64,000 bases of DNA, from NCBI RefSeq assembly GCF_000252955.1, contig NC_014228.1, positions 3,564,665 through 3,628,664 on the forward strand, written 5' to 3'. The translations under genes and the position numbers were made by a program. Shown piece by piece: positions 15,961 through 27,094 of this stretch. The notes beneath the pieces are model-generated. The model was not told where the DNA came from and searched no databases. It saw only the letters and a list, made by a program, of their open reading frames with translations. Position 1 is the first letter of the stretch, and each line of letters begins with the position of its first letter. This DNA comes from Xenorhabdus nematophila ATCC 19061. GTDB lineage: Bacteria > Pseudomonadota > Gammaproteobacteria > Enterobacterales > Enterobacteriaceae.

Positions 15961-18738
15961 TTGGAATTTTATTTCAACGCAAAAAATATGCCTGAACTAA
16001 TCAATAATATTGCTTACCTCAACCAATATTGGGGCAAAGCCAAAAAAAATCCCTATTCTGACGAAGAATATCATCTGCTAGCTTATCATTGTCTGAATGT
16101 CGCGGCAGCAGGTCACTTATTATTGTCTCCACACAAAAAAATCACCCAAGACTTGGCTGATTTTTTGGAATTATCACCAGAAAAATTCCAAAACTTATTT
16201 GCCTTTTTTCTGGCACTGCACGATATCGGCAAATTTGCTTCGGCATTTCAGCAATTATATTCCCCGGAAAACACTGACCTCATTAAACCCGATCAACTTA
16301 AACCCTACGATTCCCGATATTTCAGGCATGATCGACTGGGGTTATTTTTCTGGCGGAAAATTCAGGATGATGTACTGATTGCTTTAACCGGCAATAGTGA
16401 CCTGCCAGTCAGCGAAAAAGCGCCGAAGCTGCAAGCCCAGAAAACGCTGATGGTTTTAATGCAGTGTATGCTTGGGCATCATGGTAAACCGATTGATGAT
16501 AACCGCTGGGAAGATATCATCGACTTCACTGATGCCCGAAATGTTGATGATGCCGCAGCATTTGCCCATGATCTGCTTACACTTTTTCAACCTCATCTGC
16601 CACTGGAAAAATTACTTTCAAAAGAGTGGCGGCTTAAGCTGAAACAAGTAAGCTGGCAGCTTGCCGGAATTGTCGTGCTGGCTGATTGGATAGGTTCTGA
16701 CTGCAAGTATTTCCGTTATCAGACCCAAGCTCTTCCGCTGTCAGAATACTGGCGTATCACCCAAAAACAGGCTCAAATTGCCCTGAATGGTAATGATATC
16801 TACAATACGCCGGTCATATCGCCTTACACGTCTATCCAGGATTATTACCACTTTGCACCAACTCCGCTGCAAAAATGGGCGGAGGAAGTCCCGATTGATG
16901 ATTCACCACAACTTTTTATTCTGGAGGATGTGACCGGGGCGGGTAAAACAGAAGCCGCCCTTGCCCTGACCCATCGATTAATGCAAACCGGTGCCGCGGA
17001 CGGCTTCTATTTTGGTCTGCCGACAATGGCAACCTCCAACGCGATGTTTGGCCGAATCGCTAAACACTACCACCGAATGTTCGATACCAAAAACGGCAAA
17101 CTGCCCAGTATCGTGCTGGCTCATGGCGCACGCGACATGAATGATGATTTTCAGGATATCGTGCTGACTTCTGAACATGATGACAGTGATTACACCCGGG
17201 ACGATATCACCGCAACCGCGCAATGCCATCAATGGCTGGCAGATTCAAATAAAAAAGCCTTACTGGCCTCAGTGGGTGTCGGGACTATCGATCAGGCGTT
17301 GCTTGCGGTTCTGCCGAGAAAATACCAGTCACTCCGGCTGATTGGATTAAATCGCAAGGTATTGATATTTGATGAAGTACACGCCGCAGATGAATATATG
17401 TTTGCCCTGCTGGAAAGCCTGTTAAGCCTGCATCTGCATCAAGGGGGTTCGGTTATATTACTGACCGCCACACTCTCCCTGAAGCAGCGTCAGAAGCTGG
17501 TGGATAACTGGTTATCTGCCAGCGGAATACCGCCACAAAAATTGCAAGAAACCGCTTTTCCACTGGCAACTCAGGTTACGTTAGATCCCGAAAACCCCGT
17601 GATTGAAACGCCTTTGGGCAGTCGTGCTGATGTCAGCCGAACGGTGATGGTAAAAACTGTGAATCATCTGGATGAATGTGTACAAATCGCCCTGAATGCC
17701 GCCCGAGACGGGCAATGTGTGGTTTGGGTTCGCAATTCAGTTGATGATGCTCTGCAAGCTTTTCAGCTTATTCGGTCACTAATGGATCAGCTAGAAAATA
17801 GCCTGTTATTCCACAGCCGTTTTATTTTATTCGACCGCAAAAGGATTGAAAACCGAGTGCTGGATATCTTTGGCAAGGAAAACAAACAGGAGAAACGGCA
17901 AGGGAAGATCCTGATCACCACACAGGTGTTTCAGGAAAGCCTTGATGCCGATACGGATGTGATGATTTCTGATATCTGCCCGATTGATGATTTAATTCAG
18001 CGGGTTGGCCGCCTGCACCGACATACCCGCGATGCGGACGGAAAATATCAGAAAGATATTACAGATAGCCGTTCAGCCCCGGAATTATATCTGCACGCAC
18101 CAGAATGGGATGACCATCCCGAAGCAGATTGGCTGAGCAAAGATTTCCCTAATACTCAACATGTTTATCGTTCACCCGGGCGTTTATGGCTGGGTTTACG
18201 TGAGCTGCTGCGTTTGGGTGCGATTCGTATGCCTTCAGAAGCCCGAACTTTAATTGAAGCGGTTTATGGTGAAGAGGCTGATAAGCATATTCCTGATGCA
18301 CTCACACCCAAAGATGATGATGATCTCAATGACAAGCGGGTCAAAGACGCAATTGCGCGATCGCAAGTGCTGAAATGGCAACACTGTGAATACAGTAAAA
18401 GCAGTGCCGGGGGCTGGTATGACGATAACATCGATATCAGTACCCGGTTTAACGACATTGAAATGGTAAACGTACTGCTGGTCAAACTGACAGAAACAGG
18501 CGAATTGGTGCCTTGGGTAAAAGATGAAAAACACCCGGTTCAATTCAGCACCCTTAAACTTCGAAAAAATAAATTTGCCGATAAGTTGCAGCCAATACCA
18601 GAATCACTTTCCAAGGCCGTGGAAAAATTACAAAACACGTTCAAATCTGTCAAATACCTGCAAATCTGGCTACCTGAGATTGACCCTAATTTCGCTTACG
18701 ATCCCAACATCGGCTTTTACCCTAAGCAGGAGAAATGA
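15961..18738 (+). CDS. cas3: CRISPR-associated helicase-nuclease Cas3 (type I-E)
   Basis: A 925-residue protein that is recruited by target-bound Cascade and then unwinds and degrades the invader. The N-terminal HD nuclease has FLALHDIGKFASAFQ and LGHHGKP. The helicase shows Walker A VTGAGKTEAAL, GLPTMATSNAM, an FDEVHAADEY box (DEVH), LLTATLS, and QRVGRLHRHTRD. The start is not obvious: TTG at 15961 has GGAG 5 bases upstream and follows the VOC stop, while an ATG at 15988 has no ribosome site and the in-frame ATG at 15841 lies inside the VOC gene. The stop overlaps the cas8e start (ATGA). Confidence 0.95.
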   Translation: MEFYFNAKNMPELINNIAYLNQYWGKAKKNPYSDEEYHLLAYHCLNVAAAGHLLLSPHKKITQDLADFLELSPEKFQNLFAFFLALHDIGKFASAFQQLYSPENTDLIKPDQLKPYDSRYFRHDRLGLFFWRKIQDDVLIALTGNSDLPVSEKAPKLQAQKTLMVLMQCMLGHHGKPIDDNRWEDIIDFTDARNVDDAAAFAHDLLTLFQPHLPLEKLLSKEWRLKLKQVSWQLAGIVVLADWIGSDCKYFRYQTQALPLSEYWRITQKQAQIALNGNDIYNTPVISPYTSIQDYYHFAPTPLQKWAEEVPIDDSPQLFILEDVTGAGKTEAALALTHRLMQTGAADGFYFGLPTMATSNAMFGRIAKHYHRMFDTKNGKLPSIVLAHGARDMNDDFQDIVLTSEHDDSDYTRDDITATAQCHQWLADSNKKALLASVGVGTIDQALLAVLPRKYQSLRLIGLNRKVLIFDEVHAADEYMFALLESLLSLHLHQGGSVILLTATLSLKQRQKLVDNWLSASGIPPQKLQETAFPLATQVTLDPENPVIETPLGSRADVSRTVMVKTVNHLDECVQIALNAARDGQCVVWVRNSVDDALQAFQLIRSLMDQLENSLLFHSRFILFDRKRIENRVLDIFGKENKQEKRQGKILITTQVFQESLDADTDVMISDICPIDDLIQRVGRLHRHTRDADGKYQKDITDSRSAPELYLHAPEWDDHPEADWLSKDFPNTQHVYRSPGRLWLGLRELLRLGAIRMPSEARTLIEAVYGEEADKHIPDALTPKDDDDLNDKRVKDAIARSQVLKWQHCEYSKSSAGGWYDDNIDISTRFNDIEMVNVLLVKLTETGELVPWVKDEKHPVQFSTLKLRKNKFADKLQPIPESLSKAVEKLQNTFKSVKYLQIWLPEIDPNFAYDPNIGFYPKQEK

Positions 18739-20354
18739 TGAATCTCGTTAAAGACCCCTGGCTGACTTTTAGAATGAGAAATGGCGGTGAGGAAAAACTG
18801 CCGTTATCAGCAATTTGCGATCCCGCCGTGGTGGATTTTGCCCTGCCTCGGGCCGATTTTCAGGGCGCGGCTTATCAACTGGTCATTGGCTTGTTGCAAA
18901 CGGTTTTTGCTCCCGAAGATGAAGAAGAATGGGAAGCGTTTTATAGAAATGCACCTGCACAAGCCGATTTGCAGGCAGCGTTTAATCGGGTAGAACATGC
19001 CTTTAATCTGACCGGTGAAGGCCCGCTGTTTATGCAGGATTTTGATCCGCTGGAAGGCGCAAAATCAACGGAAATATCAGGTCTGCTGATCGAAGCGCCG
19101 GGGGCAAATACGCTCAGGCTCAATACTGACCATTTTATTAAGCGCGGACAATGTGACGTTATTTCCCCGGAGATGGCCGCCATTGCTCTATTCACCTTAC
19201 AGATTAACGCCCCGGCGGGTGGTGTCGGGCATCGGGTCGGGCTACGGGGTGGCGGGCCGCTGACAACCTTAATTCAACCGCAAGAGTTGGATTCATCGTT
19301 ATGGCAAAAACTCTGGCTTAATGTCATTAACCTAGATCTCTGGCGTTATCCTGCCCCTGACCTCAACAACCCAACTGTCTTTCCGTGGCTGGGTAAAACC
19401 CATATCAGCCAGAAAGCAGGAACTGAAATTTACGCACATAATGTGCATGAACTGCATATGTATTGGGCAATGCCACGGCGAATTCGTCTGGAAATAGACG
19501 ATAAACCTGCCATTTGCCAGTTAACAGGGCAGAAAACCCAACAATCTGTCTCCGGTTATCGCACCCAAAATTATGGAAACAATTATTCAGGTACTTGGCG
19601 ACATCCCCTGACACCCTATCGGTGGAATCCGAAAAAACCAAATGAAGAGCACCTTTCCATCAAAGGGCAACCCGGTGGTATTACTTATAAAATCTGGGAT
19701 AGCCTGACATTTTCTGAAAATAATGAGGGTCAAGAGGCCGCGCGGGTTGTTGATCATTTTGGCAAACTGAATGATTACGTTGAAGATGAACAGAGCAACA
19801 GACCACACCTGTGGGTCTTTGGCTATGATATGGATAATATGAAAGCCCGCGGCTGGTATGCCACCACCTTGCCTCTATTCTCCATGCCGATTGAGAAAAA
19901 GGATGCTGTTTTCCGGCGGGTCAAAACATTACAAAACCTCTCAACCTATGCACTGACTCAGTGCCGGACCCAAATTAAAAGTGCATGGTTTAATCGCCCG
20001 AATGAAGCCAAGGGCGATATGTCGTTTATTGATGCCCTGTTCTATCAACGCACCCAAGCCCCCTTCTTTAAAGCGGTGCAGCAGATTATTGCCAGCCAAC
20101 ATAAGGCTTCTTCTTTGTCCACGGATGAAGCCAGAACCTGGCTCTATCAACTCAGAAATACCTGCTTTGATCTGTTTGATGAATTCGTGCTGTCAGAAGA
20201 TAACGATCCCAAAAACCTGCCAGAAAAAATTGAGGCACGACAGATCCTCACCAAATGGCTGGTGGTTTCCAAAGATATCAAATCATTTATGACAGAACAC
20301 AAAATAGAAACCCAGTCATCCAAGAAAAAGAAAGAGGACGTTGTCGATGAATAG
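18735..20354 (+). CDS. cas8e: Cascade large subunit Cas8e (Cse1/CasA)
   Basis: A 539-residue subunit that reads the PAM and recruits Cas3 in type I-E Cascade. It starts LVKDPWLTFRMRNGGEEKL and contains LPRADFQGAAYQLVIGLLQ, PLFMQDFD, and the glycine-rich PAM-region loop GGGPLTTLIQP. A four-helix bundle forms the C-terminus, ending in a Lys-rich tail. It overlaps cas3 by 4 bases, and cse2 begins inside its last codons. Confidence 0.95.
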   Translation: MMNLVKDPWLTFRMRNGGEEKLPLSAICDPAVVDFALPRADFQGAAYQLVIGLLQTVFAPEDEEEWEAFYRNAPAQADLQAAFNRVEHAFNLTGEGPLFMQDFDPLEGAKSTEISGLLIEAPGANTLRLNTDHFIKRGQCDVISPEMAAIALFTLQINAPAGGVGHRVGLRGGGPLTTLIQPQELDSSLWQKLWLNVINLDLWRYPAPDLNNPTVFPWLGKTHISQKAGTEIYAHNVHELHMYWAMPRRIRLEIDDKPAICQLTGQKTQQSVSGYRTQNYGNNYSGTWRHPLTPYRWNPKKPNEEHLSIKGQPGGITYKIWDSLTFSENNEGQEAARVVDHFGKLNDYVEDEQSNRPHLWVFGYDMDNMKARGWYATTLPLFSMPIEKKDAVFRRVKTLQNLSTYALTQCRTQIKSAWFNRPNEAKGDMSFIDALFYQRTQAPFFKAVQQIIASQHKASSLSTDEARTWLYQLRNTCFDLFDEFVLSEDNDPKNLPEKIEARQILTKWLVVSKDIKSFMTEHKIETQSSKKKKEDVVDE

Positions 20355-20898
20355 CCTGTTCGAAAGTTGCGTAATACCTTGGTGGGAGAGCATGTTCTTG
20401 ACCCAAGACGAATTGAAGAAAAAAAAGATTCGACCCGCACCGACGCTTTACAAAGCACAGTTAAAACGCTGCCAGGATATCGATTCAGTCACATGGGCTG
20501 AGGGCTTTCGCGCTTTATGGTTTAGTTTGCCTGAAAACGTTACTGAAAAAGCTGAACAAAAGAATATAACGTTATGGGCAATGATTGCCGTTACCCTTGT
20601 GTATGTAAAAACCAACACAACCACCAATCTGGCAACCGCTGCGGGCACCAAAACAGAAAATGACAAACCGATTGTCAGCGCACATCGCTTTGCCCAGTTA
20701 CAAGCCGCCAGAACGCCGGATGAATTTATTATGCGATTGCGACGCGTCCTGCAACAACTGGACGGCAAAGTTTCTGTGTTATCCCTCGCCAACGATATTG
20801 ACCAATGGATGAAGGAATATCACCAATCCAGACCCAATCGCGCCAATAAACGCCTTTGTGTGCAATGGGCAATGGATTACTACAAAGCAGCCAAATAA
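20347..20898 (+). CDS. cse2: Cascade small subunit Cse2 (CasB)
   Basis: A 183-residue, mostly helical, basic protein; two copies form the belly of Cascade and hold the displaced strand. Family blocks are LKRCQDIDSVTWAEGFRALW, RFAQLQAARTPDEFIMRLRRVL and LSLANDIDQWM. The ATG at 20347 was chosen over a TTG at 20341. It overlaps the end of cas8e by 8 bases. Confidence 0.93.
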   Translation: MNSLFESCVIPWWESMFLTQDELKKKKIRPAPTLYKAQLKRCQDIDSVTWAEGFRALWFSLPENVTEKAEQKNITLWAMIAVTLVYVKTNTTTNLATAAGTKTENDKPIVSAHRFAQLQAARTPDEFIMRLRRVLQQLDGKVSVLSLANDIDQWMKEYHQSRPNRANKRLCVQWAMDYYKAAK

Positions 20899-20947
20899 CC
20901 CGAATAACTTTTTTCTTGAATCATTTTCCATCTACAAGGAATTCCAA

Positions 20948-21985
20948 ATGAGCCAGTTTATTCAGTTACATCTCTTAACTTCCTACCCTCCTGCCAACCT
21001 GAACCGCGATGATCTCGGCCGCCCCAAAACCGCCAAAATGGGTGGAACTGAAAGATTAAGGATCAGTTCTCAGAGTCTGAAACGCCATTGGCGAGTTTCT
21101 GATCTGTTTCAGGCAGCCCTTGCAGAACACCTTGGTTTTCGTACCAAGCGTTTTGGCTTTCAGGTCTACCAGCGCTTACTTAACGGCGGAGTCAAAGAGA
21201 AGCAGGCGGCTGAATGGGCTACCACCATCGCAGAAGTCTTTGGCAAGAATAAAAAAGATGAACCGCTGGAAATTGAACAACTGGCCCATATCAGCCCGAA
21301 AGAAAAAGAGATGACCTTTGCGCTGGCAGATAAACTTATCGCAGAAAACCGCGCCCCTACAAAAGAAGAATTGCAACTGCTGAGCAGAGAACAAATTGCC
21401 GTCGATATGGCTCTGTTCGGTCGTATGCTGGCTTCCAGCCCTGCCTACAGTGTTGAAGCAGCCTGTCAAGTTGCCCATGCCATCAGCGTACACAATGTTG
21501 CCGTAGAAGATGATTACTTTACCGCCGTGGACGATCTCAATAATGGTAAAAGTGACACTGGTTCGGCGCATATTGGTGAAGCCGGTTTTGCCGCTGCCCT
21601 GTTCTACAGCTATATCTGCATCAATAAATCCCTGCTGCTTGAAAATCTGGCAGGTAACGAAGCACTGGCTAATAAAGCCATTGCCGCTCTGGTTGAGGCC
21701 GCGGTCAAAGTTGCGCCATCCGGCAAGCAAAATAGCTTCGGCTCCCGTGCTTATGCCAGTTATGTACTGGCGGAAAAAGGGGAATATCAGCCCCGTTCCT
21801 TATCTGTCGCGTTTTTAAGACCCATTGTGGGGGAAGATCAGGCAACCAGTGCCATTTCTGCGTTGGAAAACCAAGTCGAGAACTTCGATAAGGTTTATGG
21901 CGCTTGCGCGGATACACGCTATAGCATCAGTGCCGTTACAGGCGAAGGCAGTTTTGCTGAGTTGGTTCAATTCGTCACTGATTAA
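20948..21985 (+). CDS. cas7: Cascade backbone subunit Cas7e (Cse4/CasC)
   Basis: A 345-residue RAMP protein; six copies wrap the crRNA spacer. It begins FIQLHLLTSYPPANLNRDD and continues KTAKMGGTERLRISSQSLKRHWR, the conserved RNA-binding start of the family. The thumb region and the end YSISAVTGEGSFAELVQF are present. AAGGAAT precedes the ATG at 20948. Confidence 0.95.
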   Translation: MSQFIQLHLLTSYPPANLNRDDLGRPKTAKMGGTERLRISSQSLKRHWRVSDLFQAALAEHLGFRTKRFGFQVYQRLLNGGVKEKQAAEWATTIAEVFGKNKKDEPLEIEQLAHISPKEKEMTFALADKLIAENRAPTKEELQLLSREQIAVDMALFGRMLASSPAYSVEAACQVAHAISVHNVAVEDDYFTAVDDLNNGKSDTGSAHIGEAGFAAALFYSYICINKSLLLENLAGNEALANKAIAALVEAAVKVAPSGKQNSFGSRAYASYVLAEKGEYQPRSLSVAFLRPIVGEDQATSAISALENQVENFDKVYGACADTRYSISAVTGEGSFAELVQFVTD

Positions 21986-21998
21986 AAGAGGGGCCGAT

Positions 21999-22763
21999 AT
22001 GAAAACTTATTTGGTCTTTCGCTTATACGGTGCGTTAGCCAGTTGGGGAGTGGAGGCCGTCGGAAAAGATCGGCCGACTGCCTCTTATCCGACACGCTCA
22101 GCGATTTTAGGGCTATTGGGCGCGGCGTTGGGTATCCGGCGTGATGACGAAGCCCGGCTTGCGGCGTTACAGCAGAGTGTCAACATCGCCATCAAACAAC
22201 GTATTTCAGGTTCATTGATGCGGGATTACCATACTTCCCAAGTTCCCTCTCAAGAGAAGAAACGGGTTCATCTGACGCGTAAAAGTGAGCTAAGCGATAA
22301 ATCTAAATTAAATACAATCCTGTCATCACGAGATTATCGCACTGATGGTATTTGGATTATTGCAATTTCACTCACGGAACAGGCTCATTTCACCCTCAAT
22401 ACTTTGCATGATGCGCTGATAAAACCCGTTTTTACCCTGAGCCTCGGCCGGAAATCCTGCCCGCTTGCGCTTCCGATGATGCCGCAACTGGCAGAGTATC
22501 CCTCATTAAAGAGCGCGCTGGATACGCCTTTTCCTCCCCTGACCCAATCTAAAAAATCAGATCGTTATTTGTTAGGTTTATACGGCAAATATGACGAAGT
22601 GAGTTATTTCTGGGAGGGAGAAAAAGACGAAATCAATATTCCTGATACCACGGTATTGACCAATCGACTCTGGGATGAACCGCTTTCACGCAGCCGCTGG
22701 CAATTTACCCAACGCACGATGCACCAGCTATCGATAATGGAGGAAACCGATGTATCTGTCTAA
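21999..22763 (+). CDS. cas5: Cascade subunit Cas5e (CasD)
   Basis: A 254-residue RAMP protein that caps the 5' handle of the crRNA. It starts TYLVFRLYGALASWGVEAVG and has RPTASYPTRSAILGLLGAALG, the family signature, then the glycine-containing thumb. The start at 21999 was chosen by family alignment; GAGGGG lies just upstream. It overlaps cas6e by 14 bases. Confidence 0.95.
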   Translation: MKTYLVFRLYGALASWGVEAVGKDRPTASYPTRSAILGLLGAALGIRRDDEARLAALQQSVNIAIKQRISGSLMRDYHTSQVPSQEKKRVHLTRKSELSDKSKLNTILSSRDYRTDGIWIIAISLTEQAHFTLNTLHDALIKPVFTLSLGRKSCPLALPMMPQLAEYPSLKSALDTPFPPLTQSKKSDRYLLGLYGKYDEVSYFWEGEKDEINIPDTTVLTNRLWDEPLSRSRWQFTQRTMHQLSIMEETDVSV

Positions 22764-23426
22764 AGTCACCTTGCGGCCTTCCGTTTATCCTATTCAGGCG
22801 CCGTCATTAAAAAAGACGAAAAATGATGTCTATACTGCCCACCAGCTTTTGTGGCAACTGTTTACAGAACAGGAAGAACGCAATTTCCTCTTTCGGGAAG
22901 AGATAAGCTTAAGTGGCAGACCCGAATTTTTCGTGTTGTCCCGAACGGCACCGATAATCAATTCCCCGCAATTTCAGGTGCAAACCAAGCCGTTTGCGCC
23001 CCAATTACATAACGGGCAAAAACTGGCGTTCAAGCTCCGGGTGAACCCGACAGTCTGCATCACTGAAAAAGATTCAGGCAAACAGCGGCGCCATGATGTT
23101 CTGATGCGTGCCAAATATCAGCAAAAAGGTTCGGGCATCAGTGCTGATGAAATTGAATCATTGATGACACAAGCTGCCCAAGCGTGGATACAGGATGAGA
23201 AACGGCTGGCTAATTGGGGGTTCCGCTTCGACTTTATGCCGGATATGGAACGCTATACCCAACATCGCAGCTTTAAATCTTCTGGCCAGAAAATCGAGTT
23301 TTCGAGCGTTGATTTTCAGGGGGTGCTCACCCTGTCAGACCGCGATCTTTTCCTTGAGCAATACAGTAAAGGATTTGGCCGGGCAAAGTCCTTTGGCTGC
23401 GGGTTAATGCTGATAAGGGCGCTGTA

Positions 23427-23427
<1 letters not shown>
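22750..23427 (+). CDS. cas6e: crRNA-processing endoribonuclease Cas6e (CasE)
   Basis: A 225-residue enzyme that cuts each repeat at the base of its hairpin and stays bound to the 3' end. It begins MYLSKVTLRPSVYP and has the VYTAHQLLWQLF block, whose His is in the catalytic region of the family. The C-terminus shows the glycine-rich GFGRAKSFGCGLMLI motif. It must process two repeat types in this strain, whose stems differ by a compensated pair. Confidence 0.94.
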
Positions 23428-24643
<1,216 letters not shown>

Positions 24644-24726
24644 CTTAGAGAGATTAAAAACTACTTAAAGTCGGTAGAATTTATACCGGCAATAAAGAAG
24701 ATTAAAAACAATTGGTTATATTTAGG
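24644..24726 (+). promoter_or_regulatory. leader of CRISPR array 2
   Basis: An AT-rich gap of 83 bases between cas2 and the first repeat. It ends GGTTATATTTAGG, which resembles the leader-repeat junction of enterobacterial type I-E arrays. It may be transcribed from the cas operon as well as its own promoter. Confidence 0.7.
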
Positions 24727-25670
24727 GAGGTCTCCGTAGGTACGGAGATAAACCGAAAGTTTCAGCACCTATTAACGGAATTATTCTGAGGTCTCCGTAG
24801 GTACGGAGATAAACCGAGCAGCTATCAGCGGGTATGAGGCAGGCGAGAGAGGTCTCCGTAGGTACGGAGATAAACCGAATCCATTGTTGATAATGGCGCT
24901 GATTTCAAAGAGGTCTCCGTAGGTACGGAGATAAACCGTCGGCGATTTCTGCGGGGGTGGCACTCTATTGGAGGTCTCCGTAGGTACGGAGATAAACCCC
25001 GCGACAGAGCGATTACACTGAGGGAGGGGGCGAGGTCTCCGTAGGTACGGAGATAAACCGAATGACTCACCTCAGCTTTGCCATTACAGGTCGAGGTCTC
25101 CGTAGGTACGGAGATAAACCGTGGCCTGTGAAAGTGGATGCAGGAAAAACTAAGAGGTCTCCGTAGGTACGGAGATAAACCGAACATATTCAGAAAATGG
25201 CATGTCAATTATCAGAGGTCTCCGTAGGTACGGAGATAAACCGATTTTTCGCCTGTACGTCGTAAAACTGCTCAAGAGGTCTCCGTAGGTACGGAGATAA
25301 ACCGGGATAGATCCTCGTAACTTGGATGACCCCACAGAGGTCTCCGTAGGTACGGAGATAAACCGGTAACGCAGACAAAAACCTACATCGACAAAGCGAG
25401 GTCTCCGTAGGTACGGAGATAAACCGCGTGACGATGTTATCTGAAAATATTAATGAACGAGGTCTCCGTACCTACGGAGATAAACCGCCATATCTGGTTA
25501 TCGAAGTCAATCTCATCCCGAGGTCTCCGTACCTACGGAGATAAACCGGATATTATCGACGCAGCGAATGATTTAACCGAGAGGTCTCCGTGGATACGGA
25601 GATAAACCGTGGTTTATGACACAACAAGATGAAGAAGATACGATTCCCCCGTAAATACGGGGAAATCCCC
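24727..25670 (+). CRISPR. CRISPR array 2, type I-E, 16 repeats and 15 spacers
   Basis: Repeats of 29 bp at exact 61-bp spacing, starting GAGGTCTCCGTAGGTACGGA and ending ATAAACCG. The stem is CTCCGTA/TACGGAG, differing from array 1 by a compensated C-G to T-A pair. The fifth repeat ends in C instead of G. The repeats at 25459 and 25520 have CC instead of GG in the loop, and 25581 reads GTGGATAC. A sixteenth, degenerate repeat at 25642-25670 keeps the spacing exactly but has the array 1 stem CCCCGTA/TACGGGG. The trailing end is therefore at 25670. Confidence 0.97.
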
Positions 25671-26098
25671 CTCAACTTGTCACACAAAAAAGCATAAGCA
25701 TAAGCATAATTACTTATTTGAAAAGATAACCGAAATAACATAAAAATCACCAAAAAGTATTTTGGTAGTCATTTATTTTGATTTAGTCAATATAAAAACA
25801 AAAATAAAAGTTCATCTGAGCTAAATTTATTTTTTACAATCAGAATATATCGAGATAAAAAGTAACATCAAAATAATGACAGTATAAAATGGTGATATTT
25901 ATTAACATATAAGGAAAATAAAACGCATTTTTTTGATGATAAAACCAACGAAAACTCTAAATTTTGCCACAAACGCTTCCCAAGCATCATTCGTTAATGA
26001 TTGTCAAAAATACCTATGCTAACCTACGCCGCTTTTCATCCCCCTTGCTGTTGATTTTATAAGCAATTATCTGTCGGAAATAGGAAGCGAATTAACTT
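25671..26098 (+). other. AT-rich intergenic region before the envelope operon
   Basis: About 430 bases of AT-rich DNA with no supported gene. It probably contains the promoter of the following three-gene operon; no clear -35/-10 pair or operator was recognised. Confidence 0.4.
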
Positions 26099-27094
26099 AT
26101 GAACTTAACTAACACCAAGAAATTAATAACTGCCACTCTGTGTCTTGCGGCTTCATATAGCTATGCGGATAGTGATCGGCCACTTTTCTCATTAACTATG
26201 ACGGAATCTGGCGTACCACAGACAAATAACGATGGTAGCTTGGCTCATTCTGTCAAATCTGAATCTCGTATTCTGCCAATCTGGGGCGATGCAGCACGAG
26301 CGAAGGGGTATGATCTGCCAGAGCCATTTGGTGCCAGTTATAGTTATATGAATATGCGGCAGGATATTGTTGTAGATAGCATAAAATTTCAATTCACTAA
26401 TTCAGAGTTTAAACCTTGGGAAAGTGCGATCACTATTAATGCCGGAGATACGCGCCAAAAAAGCGAGACTCACCTACTTAAGCTTGATTCTTGGATATTT
26501 CCCTTCCTAAACGTCTATGGGGTCTATGGAAAAACCAAAGGTACTTCAAAAAGTAATTTAGATAGTATTTATTTACCAGGGACTGAACCCGGTAAACCAG
26601 CTTGGGATAACTTACCTTTTGAACTGAATTTCAAAGGAAAAACTTTTGGTGGTGGTGCAACCTTTGCTGGAGGTTATAACCAGTTTTTTGCCACATTAGA
26701 TGCTAATTATACCCGCACCAATCTGGATATTTTAGATGGTGATATTAGTGCTTTTGTTCTGACTCCTCGTATTGGTTATGAATTTGTATTTAACCCATTA
26801 ATTTCTGGCCAAGGTAATACCAAAGTTCAAGTCTGGGTAGGCGCCATGTATCAAGATATTACTCAACGCTTTAAAGGTGATGTCAGCAAGCTCGATTTAC
26901 CACCTGAACTTTCATTATTTGATCTGATTAAAGACCAAACAGACATTAAATTCGATGTCAAACAACACCTTGCCCATAAATGGAATAATACCGTTGGTGC
27001 GCGTTTCGAAGTTACCCGTAATTTCAATATAACATCCGAAGTTGGCTTCGGTAACCGAAATACCTTCTTTGTTTCCGGTGAGTTCCGTTTTTAA
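26099..27094 (+). CDS. predicted outer-membrane beta-barrel protein
   Basis: A 331-residue exported protein with a signal peptide (cleavage near SYSYA-DSDRP). The rest alternates hydrophobic and polar residues in strands and ends GFGNRNTFFVSGEFRF, a classical outer-membrane C-terminus with final Phe. Family not recognised. GGAAGCG lies before the ATG. The stop overlaps the next start by one base, so it belongs with the BamA-like and DUF4056 genes. It may be a pore or an assembly partner; that is inference. Confidence 0.75.
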   Translation: MNLTNTKKLITATLCLAASYSYADSDRPLFSLTMTESGVPQTNNDGSLAHSVKSESRILPIWGDAARAKGYDLPEPFGASYSYMNMRQDIVVDSIKFQFTNSEFKPWESAITINAGDTRQKSETHLLKLDSWIFPFLNVYGVYGKTKGTSKSNLDSIYLPGTEPGKPAWDNLPFELNFKGKTFGGGATFAGGYNQFFATLDANYTRTNLDILDGDISAFVLTPRIGYEFVFNPLISGQGNTKVQVWVGAMYQDITQRFKGDVSKLDLPPELSLFDLIKDQTDIKFDVKQHLAHKWNNTVGARFEVTRNFNITSEVGFGNRNTFFVSGEFRF

